Shown here: positions 41,773 through 51,138 of the stretch, one piece after another
Position numbering within the stretch: position 1 is the first letter of the stretch
Layout of the letters: the number at the start of each line of letters is the position of its first letter
Source: Psychromonas sp. SP041
GTDB taxonomy: Bacteria > Pseudomonadota > Gammaproteobacteria > Enterobacterales > Psychromonadaceae
Assembly: GCF_000470315.2 (NCBI RefSeq)
Contig: NZ_CBRF02000007.1
Coordinates: 1 to 64,000 of the forward strand
Length of the DNA stretch: 64,000 nt
Direction of reading: 5' to 3'
Made by a program: the position numbers and the translations under genes
Notes under the pieces: model-generated
The model's database searches: none
Seen by the model: only the letters and a program-made list of their open reading frames with translations
What the model was told of the DNA's origin: nothing

Positions 41773-42729
41773 TTATTTAGCACCTTTAACACGTTTCTCA
41801 ATCGCATCCATTAGCTTACCACTGATATTAGTGCCGTAAGCTTTATCAATTTCTTGGATACACGTTGGGCTAGTCACATTGATTTCAGTGACTTTATCGC
41901 CAATAACATCTAAGCCAACAAAAATCAGTCCTTTTTCTTTTAGTTTAGGACCAATGGTATTAGCAATATGCCAATCTGATTCAGAAAGTGGTTGGGCAAC
42001 ACCGGTACCACCAGCGGCTAAGTTACCACGTGTTTCACCTTTTGCAGGAATACGTGCTAAACAGTAAGGCATTGGTTCACCGTCAACAATTAAGATTCGT
42101 TTATCACCGGCTTTAATGGCTGGAATAAAGGCTTGCGCCATACAGTAGCGTTGTTCATGTTCAGTTAATGTTTCAATGATCACACCAACATTACTGTCGT
42201 TTTCTTTAATGCGGAAGATTGAAGCTCCCCCCATACCATCAAGTGGTTTTAAGATAACGTCTGTGTGTTTTTTATGGAACTCACGGATTTTAGCTGCACT
42301 ACGCGTCACTAATGTCGTTGGTGTAAATTCACTAAACCAAGCGGTGTAGAGTTTTTCATTTGCATCACGTAGACTTTGTGGTTTGTTGACGATTAAGCAA
42401 CCTTCTACTTCTGCGCGTTCTAATAAGTAAGTCGCGTAGATGTATTCCGTATCAAAAGGAGGATCTTTACGCATCAATACTGCATCTAGGTCAGAAAGAG
42501 GGTGGTCAACGGCTTCTTCTAATTGATAAAAGTTACCTTCTTCACGTTGTACCGTTAGTTTTTTGCTAGTGGCAAAACAACGGCCATCTTCAAGGTACAG
42601 ATCTTTCATCTCTAAATAATACAGTTCCCAACCACGAGATTGAGCTTCTAATAACATTGCAAAGCTTGAGTCTTTTTTAATGTTGATGTCTGCGATGGGA
42701 TCCATCACGATGCCAATTTTAATGGTCAT
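41773..42729 (-). CDS. gshB: glutathione synthetase
   Basis: 318 residues, the usual length. The ATP-grasp enzyme is recognised from IGIVMDPIADINIKKDSSFAML at the N-terminus, VLMRKDPPFDTEYIYATYLLERAE, the ATP-binding VILKPLDGMGGASIFRI and the metal-binding EINVTSPTCIQEIDK near the end. It catalyses the second step of glutathione synthesis (gamma-Glu-Cys + Gly). AGGAAAG precedes the ATG. It is second in the rsmE-gshB-yqgE-ruvX order. Confidence 0.97.
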   Translation of the reverse strand: MTIKIGIVMDPIADINIKKDSSFAMLLEAQSRGWELYYLEMKDLYLEDGRCFATSKKLTVQREEGNFYQLEEAVDHPLSDLDAVLMRKDPPFDTEYIYATYLLERAEVEGCLIVNKPQSLRDANEKLYTAWFSEFTPTTLVTRSAAKIREFHKKHTDVILKPLDGMGGASIFRIKENDSNVGVIIETLTEHEQRYCMAQAFIPAIKAGDKRILIVDGEPMPYCLARIPAKGETRGNLAAGGTGVAQPLSESDWHIANTIGPKLKEKGLIFVGLDVIGDKVTEINVTSPTCIQEIDKAYGTNISGKLMDAIEKRVKGAK

Positions 42730-42782
42730 ATTCTTTCCTATTTCAATAAATTATTAAAAGCTATCGTTAAAGCTATATATGG

Positions 42783-43511
42783 TTACGCTAAATCACCAAA
42801 GCGACATTGTAATGCCGTAATCGCGGTTAATGCTGCTGTTTCCGTGCGTAATACTCTTGGTCCTAATAAGGTTTCGGTGAAATCTAAACTTTCAGTTAAA
42901 CTAATTTCATCGTCACTTAAACCACCTTCCGGACCAATCAATAAACGCACATGATTAATCTCATTTGGTAATGTGTTGATTGAATACTTTGCGCGTGGAT
43001 GTAATGTTAATTTACAACAAACAATGTCAAATTCACACCATTGTGTTAAAGCTTGCGTTGCATGAATGGTCGGTACAATATTTCTACCTGACTGTTCACA
43101 GGCTGCAATGGCAATTTTTTGCCATTGTTGTTGTTTTTTGGCCATACGTTCAGCATTGAGTTTGACACCACAGCGTTCGCTGATCAGTGGTGTAATTTCA
43201 TTGACGCCTAACTCGACTGCTTTTTGAATGACAAACTCCATTCTATCACCGCGAGAAATAACTTGCCCTAAGTGTAGATGTAATGGGCTTTCATTATCTG
43301 TTGTTTGGAATGACATTATGGTTGCTTGGCAAGTACGTTTTTGTACCTCATTTAATTCTGCTAAATATTGCCCACCTTGACCATTAAATAACGTCACATG
43401 ATCACCTACATTCAAACGTAATACACGTATATGTTGGGTTGCATCATCCGATAGCGTGATAGTGCTATTTTCAGTTAATGTTTGTGGTTCATAAAAACGA
43501 GGGTTACGCAT
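42783..43511 (-). CDS. rsmE: 16S rRNA m3U1498 methyltransferase RsmE
   Basis: 242 residues, as in E. coli. A PUA-like N-terminal domain ([20 protein letters not shown]) is followed by a SPOUT methyltransferase domain: [25 protein letters not shown], then the knotted S-adenosylmethionine site [14 protein letters not shown] and [20 protein letters not shown]. It methylates U1498 of 16S rRNA. It is the first gene of the four-gene unit. The ribosome site is weak. Confidence 0.96.
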   Translation of the reverse strand: MRNPRFYEPQTLTENSTITLSDDATQHIRVLRLNVGDHVTLFNGQGGQYLAELNEVQKRTCQATIMSFQTTDNESPLHLHLGQVISRGDRMEFVIQKAVELGVNEITPLISERCGVKLNAERMAKKQQQWQKIAIAACEQSGRNIVPTIHATQALTQWCEFDIVCCKLTLHPRAKYSINTLPNEINHVRLLIGPEGGLSDDEISLTESLDFTETLLGPRVLRTETAALTAITALQCRFGDLA

Positions 43512-43735
43512 AAAGGTTACTTTTTGATTGTAAATAAGCGCTAGTATAACGTGAAAACATTGAATATCACCACCGCTTAACAGTGACTTATCTGCTGTAA
43601 TCGCGCCACTTATTAAGTATTTAAAGATAATATCAGTAAAGGTACCATTTAATTACGCTTTCCCTAATATCAATTATGCACAAGATATGGGATAATTTTC
43701 GATTTTATTTTGTAGTGATAGTTTAGGATTTTGTT

Positions 43736-44692
43736 ATGACCAACTCTAAGTTAAAAAGTATTACCACCGACCCCAAGCGTGGCGTTTATTTCATTGGTAC
43801 CACACCTCCTAAACAAGATACAGATATTGAACTCGTATCCGGCATTGCAGATAAATTATTAGGCCGTCTATCTGAAATCGATTACGATGGCTTTATTGTT
43901 TATGACATCCAAGATGAAACGTCTCGAACTAATAAACCTCGTCCATTCCCATTTCGATATACGCATGATTCGCGTTTATATTCAAAAATTTTACATGATA
44001 AAGTCGACAAGCCAGTGATCACTTATAAAAGTGTTTCACAACGTGATGCCGCTGATTTCTCGGCTTGGTTATCTGATGCTTGGCACCAATTTTCAGTACG
44101 CGATATCGTGTTAGTTGGTTCTCCGTCATCGGATGGTGAGATTAAATTATCATTAGCTGATGCTTATAAAGCGGTTGAAGCGCATCCACAAGATTTTTAT
44201 TTAGGCGGTGTAACGATTGCTGAACGTCACGTTGCAAAGGGCGATGAGCATTTACGATTACGTAATAAACAAAATCAAGGCTGTGAGTTTTTCATTACTC
44301 AAGCCGTTTATAATGCACAAGCAACGATTGATTTACTAACGCGTTATGCGAGTGAATGTAGACAACAAGGCATTCAACCTAAACGTGTTATTTTAACATT
44401 CTCCCCTTGTGGTAGTGCTAAAACATTAGAGTTCATTGAATGGTTAGGTATTTCAGTGCCAGAAGCGACTTCATTGCGTATTTTAGAATCTGATAATCCA
44501 TTAAAAGAATCATTACAAATTAGCCGTAATAACTTTGAACAGATTCTACAGGCCGTGTTACCGCTTAATATTCCATTAGGTTTAAACATCGAAAGCTTAA
44601 CCAATCGCAAAGAAGAGATCGATGCCGCTATATTATTATTTAAACTTCTTAAAGCCACGTTGGATTTAAAACTGGCGGAATCACAACTATAA
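43736..44692 (+). CDS. methylenetetrahydrofolate reductase-like TIM-barrel protein
   Basis: 318 residues, with AGGA eight bases before the ATG. It resembles the MTHFR/FAD-linked reductase fold: GVYFIGTTPP at the first strand, DYDGFIVYDIQDETSR, ITYKSVSQRDAADFSAWLSDA, IVLVGSPSS, FYLGGVTIAERH and CEFFITQAVYNAQATIDLLTRY, then VILTFSPCGSAKTLEFIEWLGI. It is not classic MetF (which starts with SFEFFPP), so the substrate could be a folate or another one-carbon carrier. It may be co-transcribed with the ThrE-type genes starting 12 bp later. Confidence 0.65.
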   Translation: MTNSKLKSITTDPKRGVYFIGTTPPKQDTDIELVSGIADKLLGRLSEIDYDGFIVYDIQDETSRTNKPRPFPFRYTHDSRLYSKILHDKVDKPVITYKSVSQRDAADFSAWLSDAWHQFSVRDIVLVGSPSSDGEIKLSLADAYKAVEAHPQDFYLGGVTIAERHVAKGDEHLRLRNKQNQGCEFFITQAVYNAQATIDLLTRYASECRQQGIQPKRVILTFSPCGSAKTLEFIEWLGISVPEATSLRILESDNPLKESLQISRNNFEQILQAVLPLNIPLGLNIESLTNRKEEIDAAILLFKLLKATLDLKLAESQL

Positions 44693-44704
44693 GTCGACTA
44701 CATA

Positions 44705-45481
44705 ATGAGCTTGTCAAAGGAACAACAAACGGAACTTACACGGGTCGCTGTCTTTGCTGGACAAATCTTACATCAGCATGGCGCAGAGAGTCGTTTAATT
44801 GAACAAACCACCCAACGTATTGGATTAGCATTGGGCGCGGATAATGTTGAATTATCAATTAGCCCCGATGCCATCGTGATCACTAGTTTAGTAAACGGGC
44901 ATTGTGTGACCACCACAAGACGTTGCCACGACCGAGGCATTAATATGCAAATGGTCTGTGATGTGCAACGTATTTGTGTGATGGTAGAAAAACAGTTACT
45001 TGATGCAAAAGAAGTTAAAAAGCGTTTACAGCGTTTAAAACCCTTTAAGCATAACCGCTGGTTAGTGGTGTTAATGATCGGCTTTTCCTGTGCTAGCTTT
45101 AGCCATTTCTTTGGTGGTGATAGAGCGGCGTATTGGGTTACTTTTGTGGCGGCAAGTTTAGCCATGATCCTTAGACAAGAGCTTGCTCACCGACAACATA
45201 ATCCTTTTGTTAACTTTGCCGCTGCGGCGTTCGTTGCCACTATTATTACCAGTGTTGGGGTGATTTTTGAAGCGGGTGAAAATCCGCAAATAGCGATGGC
45301 TGCCAGTGTGTTATTACTGGTTCCTGGTTTCCCATTGATTAATGCTGTGTCTGATATGTTGAAAGGACATATTAATATGGGGATTGCGCGATGGGTTTTT
45401 TCGACATTACTAGCGATCAGTGTGTCCATCGGGATTGTTGCAGCGATGACCTTAATTGGCGTGTCAGGGTGGACTAATTAA
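44705..45481 (+). CDS. yjjP: threonine/serine exporter family protein, YjjP-like subunit
   Basis: 258 residues. The N-terminal ~110-residue cytoplasmic domain has HQHGAESRLIEQTTQRIGLALGADNVELSISPDAIVIT, typical of the ThrE/YjjP family, followed by five hydrophobic segments. In the split ThrE family, YjjP and YjjB together make up a full ThrE-like transporter; E. coli YjjPB exports succinate. It overlaps the following yjjB gene (TAATG), as expected for two subunits of one complex in the inner membrane. Confidence 0.9.
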   Translation: MSLSKEQQTELTRVAVFAGQILHQHGAESRLIEQTTQRIGLALGADNVELSISPDAIVITSLVNGHCVTTTRRCHDRGINMQMVCDVQRICVMVEKQLLDAKEVKKRLQRLKPFKHNRWLVVLMIGFSCASFSHFFGGDRAAYWVTFVAASLAMILRQELAHRQHNPFVNFAAAAFVATIITSVGVIFEAGENPQIAMAASVLLLVPGFPLINAVSDMLKGHINMGIARWVFSTLLAISVSIGIVAAMTLIGVSGWTN

Positions 45482-45957
45482 TGAACGAATTTTTAAATCT
45501 GTTTATTTTATTCATTACTGATGCTTGGTTTGCGTGGATACCGGCTGTTGGCTTTGCCATGGTATTTAATGTGCCGCGTAAAATGTTGATTTTTTGTGCT
45601 GCTGGTGGTGCGTTAACACATAGTTTCCGTTTTTTATTACTACACTTCGGTATACCGATTGAATGGGCGACTTTTATTGCATCGGCTAACATGGGGTTCT
45701 TAGGGCTTTATTGGTCTCGTAAACACCTTATTCCTCGTCCTGTTTTTACCGTTGCTTCGGTTATCCCTATGATTCCAGGTAGTTATGCGTTTACTGCAAT
45801 GATTGGGTTAGTAGAAATTAATACCAGTGGTTACAGTTTAGAATTGATGCAAATAGTGATGGAAAATGGTTTACGTACTTTATTCATCCTAACAGCGTTA
45901 AGTTTTGGATTAGCCATTCCGTCTATTTTAATTTACCGCGGACGTCCGATTGTTTAG
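45481..45957 (+). CDS. yjjB: threonine/serine exporter family protein, YjjB-like subunit
   Basis: 158 residues with four or five hydrophobic segments. It matches the ThrE_2 (DUF3815-like) half: AWIPAVGFAMVFNVPRKMLIFCAAGGALTHSFRFLL, then VFTVASVIPMIPGSYAFTAMIGLVE with the conserved PxxPG motif. The start overlaps the stop of the yjjP-like gene, so both are translated together and probably assemble as one transporter. Transported substrate unknown (succinate in E. coli). Confidence 0.9.
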   Translation: MNEFLNLFILFITDAWFAWIPAVGFAMVFNVPRKMLIFCAAGGALTHSFRFLLLHFGIPIEWATFIASANMGFLGLYWSRKHLIPRPVFTVASVIPMIPGSYAFTAMIGLVEINTSGYSLELMQIVMENGLRTLFILTALSFGLAIPSILIYRGRPIV

Positions 45958-46110
45958 CGACTATTAAGGCGACTATTAAGAATAGTGCCGTTACGACAAA
46001 GATGGTCGCATATTAGGCTAGATTGGAATAAGGAATACTGTACACTGTGCGAAAATATTAAGTGCCAATAAAGTGTGCAGAATAAGCGAGTAGGATAATA
46101 AAGGTTCATT

Positions 46111-46446
46111 ATGTCAGATAAATTTTTCTTTAAAGGTAAAAAAGAGAAAAAACCAAAACATTCAAGTTATGGTTTTAATACAAAGCGTGCTGTGAAAATG
46201 GGTACTGAAGAGTTACCTTTACAGGTGCTTGTTAATAGCGAAGCCCGTGCAGAAGAAATACAAGCTTTAGCTAAAGAGCATGACTTAGTTGTGGCTATTA
46301 CTATTGATGCTGAAAAAGCAGAAAATACCACAGAATTAGATGTATTGATTAATAAACCAGTCACTACTCGTTTCGATAAAAAGCCTGCTCGTAATGAACC
46401 TTGTGTTTGTGGCAGTGGCAAGAAATACAAAAAGTGCTGCGGTTAA
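46111..46446 (+). CDS. SEC-C/SWIM zinc-binding protein, PBPRA1643 family
   Basis: 111 residues. It ends with [19 protein letters not shown], the SEC-C zinc-binding motif (Cys-x-Cys ... Cys-Cys/His), also found at the C-terminus of SecA. The N-terminal part is basic ([21 protein letters not shown]), and the middle ([47 protein letters not shown]) is a small alpha/beta domain. The same architecture is known from Photobacterium and relatives. Probably cytoplasmic; function unknown. AAAGG lies upstream. Confidence 0.85.
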   Translation: MSDKFFFKGKKEKKPKHSSYGFNTKRAVKMGTEELPLQVLVNSEARAEEIQALAKEHDLVVAITIDAEKAENTTELDVLINKPVTTRFDKKPARNEPCVCGSGKKYKKCCG

Positions 46447-46467
46447 TTTTTATTTATTAAAAAAGTT

Positions 46468-46629
46468 ATACCGATAACATTAAATAAGTGATCTAAATTT
46501 TGCGCAGGAAAAATGACTTAGTTTAAGGCGTAAATTGAGCTAAATGATTGCTTCCTTTACGATATTTACAACGAAGAAATAAGTTATTTTAACAAGTAAA
46601 ATAGATCAGTTAATTAGTGTGATTGGTAT
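46468..46629. mobile_element. MITE-like element M2, second copy
   Basis: 162 bp, from ATACCGATAACATTAAATAA to the inverted partner ending GTGATTGGTAT, with ~30-bp imperfect terminal inverted repeats. It is the inverted equivalent of the nested copy at 32903-33124, but lacks about 60 internal bases. Non-coding. It lies between the SEC-C gene and the terminator. Confidence 0.75.
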
Positions 46630-46645
46630 TAATACCGTAAACAAC

Positions 46646-46682
46646 AAAAAGCCCCGATAAAGTTACTTTATCGGGGCTTTTT
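46646..46682. terminator. bidirectional rho-independent terminator
   Basis: AAAAAGCCCCGATAAAG (46646-46662), a 3-base loop, then CTTTATCGGGGCTTTTT (46666-46682). A strong stem with T-runs on both strands, between the convergent SEC-C and DUF2333 genes. Confidence 0.95.
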
Positions 46683-46709
46683 GTTTCAACGATTATAGTT
46701 TGTTAACGA

Positions 46710-47699
46710 TTAACCTTGTTCTAACAAACGTCTTAAGTCAATGAGTGCTGCATTAGCACGCGATACGTAGTTTGCCATGACTAGAGAGTGATTTGCTAAG
46801 AAACCAAAGCCACTGCCATTTAAGACCATTGGGCTCCATACGGCTTCTTGAGTCGCTTCTAAATCACGAATGATCTGCTTTAAACTAACCTGTGCATTTT
46901 TCTTTTCTAATACATCTGCAAAATCAATTTCTACGGCTTTTAAAAAATGTAAAATCGCCCAAGTAGCCCCTCGGCTTTCATAGAAAACATCATCAATTTT
47001 AAACCAGCTTGTTTTGATTTCAACTTCAGAAGCGCTTCTTGTTGATTGTCTTGCTGTTGGGTCACCTGCTAGGTTGGTATCAAAAACATCATTACCGACA
47101 CTCGCACTTAGGTTTTGTGAAATAGACCCTAAACGTTTTTCGATTTCACGTAACCAATCACTTAAGTTATCGGCACGTGTATAAAACTGTGCTTCAGTCT
47201 GATCTTCTGCAACCAAACGGCTGCGGTAACGTTTAAAAGCGTTAATGGCTAGTTTATATTCTTTTTCTGCACTTGGAAGCATCCAATTTTTGTGCGAAAT
47301 ATTCATTTTATTCTGCGCGGTTTCTAAATCTTTATCACCAGTTGATTGAGACTGTGAACGGCTAAAGTCTAAACGCATCACTAATGCTAAATCTCGAACC
47401 TGCTCTAACACACCATACTCAAAGGCTGGCATATTATCCATAATTAAGCCGGGAGGCGTCATGTCATTTGATAAAAAGCCACCGGGTTTATCAACTAACC
47501 ATGTGGTCACATCGATCAGAGCGGTTGTGGTTGCATAGCCTGGGATCATCTCTACATTAGAAATTTTTGCGGCTTCTTGAGTGCGTGATTTTACATTATA
47601 GGCAGATGGCATCCATCCCCACCAAATTGATAATAGCCATAAAATAAAAATAACGACGAGGACTATTGGTATAATGCTTTTTTTAATTGAAACGGCCAT
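46710..47699 (-). CDS. DUF2333-family membrane-anchored protein
   Basis: 329 residues from the ATG at 47699, with AGGGAA five bases upstream; a longer frame to 47777 has no ribosome site. One N-terminal membrane helix (about 10-30) is followed by WGWMPSAYNV and a long periplasmic or cytoplasmic helical region. VTTWLVDKPGGFLSNDMTPPGLIMDNMPAFEYGVLEQVRDLALVMRLDFSRSQSQS and the closing NGSGFGFLANHSLVMANYVSRANAALIDLRRLLEQ match my memory of DUF2333, a gammaproteobacterial family of unknown function. It shares a terminator with the convergent gene and is divergent from folA. Confidence 0.85.
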   Translation of the reverse strand: MAVSIKKSIIPIVLVVIFILWLLSIWWGWMPSAYNVKSRTQEAAKISNVEMIPGYATTTALIDVTTWLVDKPGGFLSNDMTPPGLIMDNMPAFEYGVLEQVRDLALVMRLDFSRSQSQSTGDKDLETAQNKMNISHKNWMLPSAEKEYKLAINAFKRYRSRLVAEDQTEAQFYTRADNLSDWLREIEKRLGSISQNLSASVGNDVFDTNLAGDPTARQSTRSASEVEIKTSWFKIDDVFYESRGATWAILHFLKAVEIDFADVLEKKNAQVSLKQIIRDLEATQEAVWSPMVLNGSGFGFLANHSLVMANYVSRANAALIDLRRLLEQG

Positions 47700-47866
47700 A
47701 TTATATTCCCTATTACAGCTGTAAATGTAATGAGACTGTAGCATAATAATGACAAAATTTAATGTACAAGATAGCAATTAAATAGATGAATTTTAAAACT
47801 TAATTGTTAAACTTCTCTATTACTAAGTTGAATAACTAAGTTTAATAATGAAGCTTAACAATTAAG

Positions 47867-47902
47867 TTTCTAAATAGGTTTCTAAATAGGTTTCTAAATA
47901 AT
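47867..47902. repeat. 12-bp tandem repeat upstream of folA
   Basis: TTTCTAAATAGG occurs twice exactly and once more as TTTCTAAATAAT, about 40 bp before the folA start. It overlaps the region where the folA promoter should lie. Confidence 0.8.
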
Positions 47903-47944
47903 TTTTTCAATAAATTTATAAATAACAAGTAATCTGGGATAAAA

Positions 47945-48439
47945 ATGAAAATTTCAATGATAGTAGCAATGGCTCATAACCGAGTGATTGGGTTGGATAA
48001 TCAAATGCCATGGCATTTACCTGCTGATTTACAACACTTTAAAAAAACAACGTTAGGTAAACCTGTGATCATGGGACGTAAAACCTATGATTCAATTGGC
48101 AGAGCTTTACCAGGGCGTTTGAATATTGTTGTATCAAGAGATCCTGCATTAGAGATTGCTGGCGTGACCTGTGTTACGTCAGTAGAGCAAGCTTTATTAG
48201 TAGCGGAAGGTGTTGAAGAAGTAATGATTATTGGTGGAGCAACTATTTATGAACACTTTTTAGCCGTTGCGAATCGGTTATATTTAACTTTTATTGATTT
48301 AGACACAAAAGGTGATACCTGTTTTCCTGATTATTTAGCACAAGGTGAATGGAAACAAGTAGAAAGTGAGGAATATGTTGCAGATGAAAAGAATGCGCAT
48401 AATTTAGAGTTTGTTACGTTAGACAGAGTGAATACTTAA
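47945..48439 (+). CDS. folA: dihydrofolate reductase
   Basis: 164 residues, close to the 159 of E. coli. MIVAMAHNRVIGLDNQMPWHLPADLQHFK carries the catalytic Asp28 and Trp23. KPVIMGRKTYDSIGRALPGRLNIVVSRD is the NADPH-binding block, and VMIIGGATIYEHFLAVANRLYLTFIDLD the second Gly-rich region. It reduces dihydrofolate with NADPH. It is convergent with apaH and belongs to the conserved lptD-to-folA region. A tandem repeat lies just upstream. Confidence 0.97.
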   Translation: MKISMIVAMAHNRVIGLDNQMPWHLPADLQHFKKTTLGKPVIMGRKTYDSIGRALPGRLNIVVSRDPALEIAGVTCVTSVEQALLVAEGVEEVMIIGGATIYEHFLAVANRLYLTFIDLDTKGDTCFPDYLAQGEWKQVESEEYVADEKNAHNLEFVTLDRVNT

Positions 48440-48504
48440 AGCTATTCACCAATAACTGAAGAGCAATAAGTTGAAATTAGTTGTAATGAGTTATTGAATC
48501 AATT

Positions 48505-49317
48505 TTAGCCGTAAGCAGGGCAGGGTAATGAAAATAACTTCTTATCTTGCCAACGTATCATAGTGAGGCTATTTCCCCATACGCAGCCTGTATCTAATGC
48601 GTACAAGTCAGGTTGGTTTGTTTTACCGAGTAATGCAGCCCAATGCCCAAATAAGATAGGTTGCTGATGATCTCTTGGGGTTATTTCAAACCAAGGTTTT
48701 AACTTGCTGCTATCGGTTTGCTCTGGGGCTAATTTGTTCTCAAACTCAAGCTCACCTTTTAAGGTGCAATAACGCATACGGGTGAATACATTTATAATGT
48801 AACGTGTTCGTTCTATACCTGATAGCGTCTCTTGCCATTGTGTTGGGTGGTTACCGTACATATTTTTAAGTAACGCTTTATAGTTGTCACCGTGTAACTC
48901 TTGTTCAACTTCCTGTGCTAATTTTTTTGCTTGCTGAATAGACCATGATGGTAATATTCCCGCATGCACCATAATGAATTTATGTTCAGGATGTTCTAAT
49001 AATAGCGGTTGTTGACGTAACCATGTTAATAAAGTGTGGCTATCCTCAGCGTCTAAAATAGGGGATATTTGGTCTTTTACTTTGGGTTTATGAATACCTA
49101 TAGAAGTTGCTAATAAGTGCAGGTCATGATTGCCTAAAATGACTTTTGCCCCTAATTCTTTAAGGTATCTCAATGTTTGAAGTGATTTTGGGCCTCGAGC
49201 GACTAAATCGCCAGCGACCCATAATTCATCAGTACTTTGGTCAAAGTTGGCCAAAGATAGTAGCTGTCTCAATTCGTCGTAACATCCTTGAATATCACCT
49301 ACTATATAAGTTGCCAT
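48505..49317 (-). CDS. apaH: diadenosine tetraphosphatase ApaH
   Basis: 270 residues. It has the phosphoesterase metal motifs YIVGDIQGCYDEL (GD-x-Q-G), VAGDLVARGPKS (GD-x-v-x-RG) and LGNHDLHL (GNHD), then VHAGILPSWS and FGHWAALLG. It cleaves Ap4A to two ADP and affects RNA capping and stress responses. It follows rsmA by 7 bp with no apaG between, unlike the E. coli order rsmA-apaG-apaH. It is the last gene of the lptD operon and is convergent with folA. Confidence 0.96.
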   Translation of the reverse strand: MATYIVGDIQGCYDELRQLLSLANFDQSTDELWVAGDLVARGPKSLQTLRYLKELGAKVILGNHDLHLLATSIGIHKPKVKDQISPILDAEDSHTLLTWLRQQPLLLEHPEHKFIMVHAGILPSWSIQQAKKLAQEVEQELHGDNYKALLKNMYGNHPTQWQETLSGIERTRYIINVFTRMRYCTLKGELEFENKLAPEQTDSSKLKPWFEITPRDHQQPILFGHWAALLGKTNQPDLYALDTGCVWGNSLTMIRWQDKKLFSLPCPAYG

Positions 49318-49324
49318 TATTTAT

Positions 49325-50140
49325 TTACGCTTCTTTTTGTAAACGGTCATAAACATAGTTTGCCACTCGTACATATTCTTCAACAGAAATGTTCTCAGCA
49401 CGATGACCAATATTAATATCAAGACTGGTTAGCTCTTCTACTGTTAGTAAGTCTCTCCAACCATTACGAACGGTTTTACGACGTTGATTAAAAGCCATTG
49501 AACAAACTTGGTTTAATACTTTAAGGCTTTTAGCCACAAAAGGCGGCGTATCGTAAGGTTCTAATCGAACGACTGCAGATTCAACTTTAGGGGCAGGGAT
49601 AAATGCTGTCGGTGGTACTTCTAGTACAGGAATAACATTACAATAATATTGAGCCATTACACTTAAACGACCGTAAGCTTTACAATCAGGTCCTGCACAT
49701 AGACGATTTACTACTTCTTTTTGAAGCATGAAGTGCATGTCAGAAATCTTATCCGCAAATTCAAACAAGTGAAACATCAGCGGTGTAGAGATGTTGTAAG
49801 GTAAGTTACCAAATACACGTAGTTGTTTATCACCTTGAACTAATTGCCCAAAGTCGAAACGCATTGCATCGGCTTGAGTGATTTTTAATTTATCACGTAA
49901 AGTGGGGTGCTTCTCTAGACGTTCAGCTAAATCGCGGTCAAGCTCAACAACATTTAAACAGTTTACTTTAGCTGCAACGGGCTCTGTTAGTGCGCCTAAA
50001 CCCGGACCAATTTCTACTATGTTATCTTCCGCTTGTGGTGAAATGGCAGCAACAATTGAGTCGATGATATAATCATCGTGCAAAAAGTTTTGTCCAAAAC
50101 GTTTACGGGCTGTATGGCCTAGGTGGGTTTTATCATTCAT
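49325..50140 (-). CDS. rsmA: 16S rRNA dimethyladenosine transferase RsmA (KsgA)
   Basis: 271 residues. [20 protein letters not shown], the S-adenosylmethionine site [26 protein letters not shown], and the catalytic [17 protein letters not shown] are complete. It dimethylates A1518 and A1519 of 16S rRNA during late 30S assembly. It starts 2 bp after pdxA, within the lptD-surA-pdxA-rsmA-apaH unit. Confidence 0.97.
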   Translation of the reverse strand: MNDKTHLGHTARKRFGQNFLHDDYIIDSIVAAISPQAEDNIVEIGPGLGALTEPVAAKVNCLNVVELDRDLAERLEKHPTLRDKLKITQADAMRFDFGQLVQGDKQLRVFGNLPYNISTPLMFHLFEFADKISDMHFMLQKEVVNRLCAGPDCKAYGRLSVMAQYYCNVIPVLEVPPTAFIPAPKVESAVVRLEPYDTPPFVAKSLKVLNQVCSMAFNQRRKTVRNGWRDLLTVEELTSLDINIGHRAENISVEEYVRVANYVYDRLQKEA

Positions 50141-50142
50141 TT

Positions 50143-51138
50143 TTAATTAACCTTGTTGATGTTACTTTGGACCATTGTTATAGCCTCATTGACTGCACAC
50201 AATAAACTACCTGAATCGGCTTTGCCTGTGCCAGCTAAATCTAGTGCAGTGCCATGGTCAACCGAAGTACGAATAAACGGTAAGCCTAATGTGATATTAA
50301 CGGACTGACCAAAACCTTTGTATTTTAAAACAGGTAAACCTTGGTCGTGGTACATTGCTAAAACAGCATCTGCATGTTGTAAATATTTATCTTGGAATAG
50401 GGTATCTGCTGGTAAAGGGCCAACTAACTGAATTCCTTGAGCACGTAATGCATCTAATGTTGGCTCAATCACTTCTATCTCTTCTCTACCCATGTGACCA
50501 CCTTCGCCTGCGTGCGGGTTTAAACCACAAACATAGATGGTTGGTTTTTGAATGCCGTATTTTTCAATTAACTCTGCATTCAAAATAGTCACAATGTTAG
50601 ATATTAATGGTGCAGTGATAGCAGCAGGTACTGCTGACAGTGGTAAATGTGTTGTTACTAATGCAACACGTAAGCCAGTTGTTGCTAACATCATGACCAC
50701 TAAATCTACATTTGCTTGCTCAGCAAAAAATTCTGTATGGCCGCTGAAGGTAACACCAGCATCATTAATAATACCTTTGTGAACAGGCGCGGTGACAACG
50801 GCTGAAAACTCACCACTTAAACAGCCTTGGCTCGCATAGCGAAGTGTTTCTAGTACATAAGCACCATTTGCTGCGTTTAACACGCCTGTTTCTACAGGCG
50901 CATCAGTAGCAATATGAGCAACGGTCAATTGACCTATCGACTGGGCCTGTTTAGTGTTATTTTTATCATATTCAATAAACGTTATTTTTTTATTTAATAA
51001 CTCAGCTCTTGATTTTAAGAGCGTTAAATCAGCACAAATAATTAACTCAACTGGCCAAGTTTTATCAGCTAATTCTAATATTAAATCAGGGCCTATTCCA
51101 CTTGGTTCGCCTGCGGTGACAACAATACGAGGTAACAT
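50143..51138 (-). CDS. pdxA: 4-hydroxythreonine-4-phosphate dehydrogenase
   Basis: 331 residues. The N-terminal [19 protein letters not shown], the substrate-binding [22 protein letters not shown], the metal-binding [21 protein letters not shown] and the closing [44 protein letters not shown] are hallmark blocks. It makes the ketone precursor of pyridoxine 5'-phosphate. Its ATG overlaps the surA stop codon, so the two are coupled. Confidence 0.97.
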   Translation of the reverse strand: MLPRIVVTAGEPSGIGPDLILELADKTWPVELIICADLTLLKSRAELLNKKITFIEYDKNNTKQAQSIGQLTVAHIATDAPVETGVLNAANGAYVLETLRYASQGCLSGEFSAVVTAPVHKGIINDAGVTFSGHTEFFAEQANVDLVVMMLATTGLRVALVTTHLPLSAVPAAITAPLISNIVTILNAELIEKYGIQKPTIYVCGLNPHAGEGGHMGREEIEVIEPTLDALRAQGIQLVGPLPADTLFQDKYLQHADAVLAMYHDQGLPVLKYKGFGQSVNITLGLPFIRTSVDHGTALDLAGTGKADSGSLLCAVNEAITMVQSNINKVN

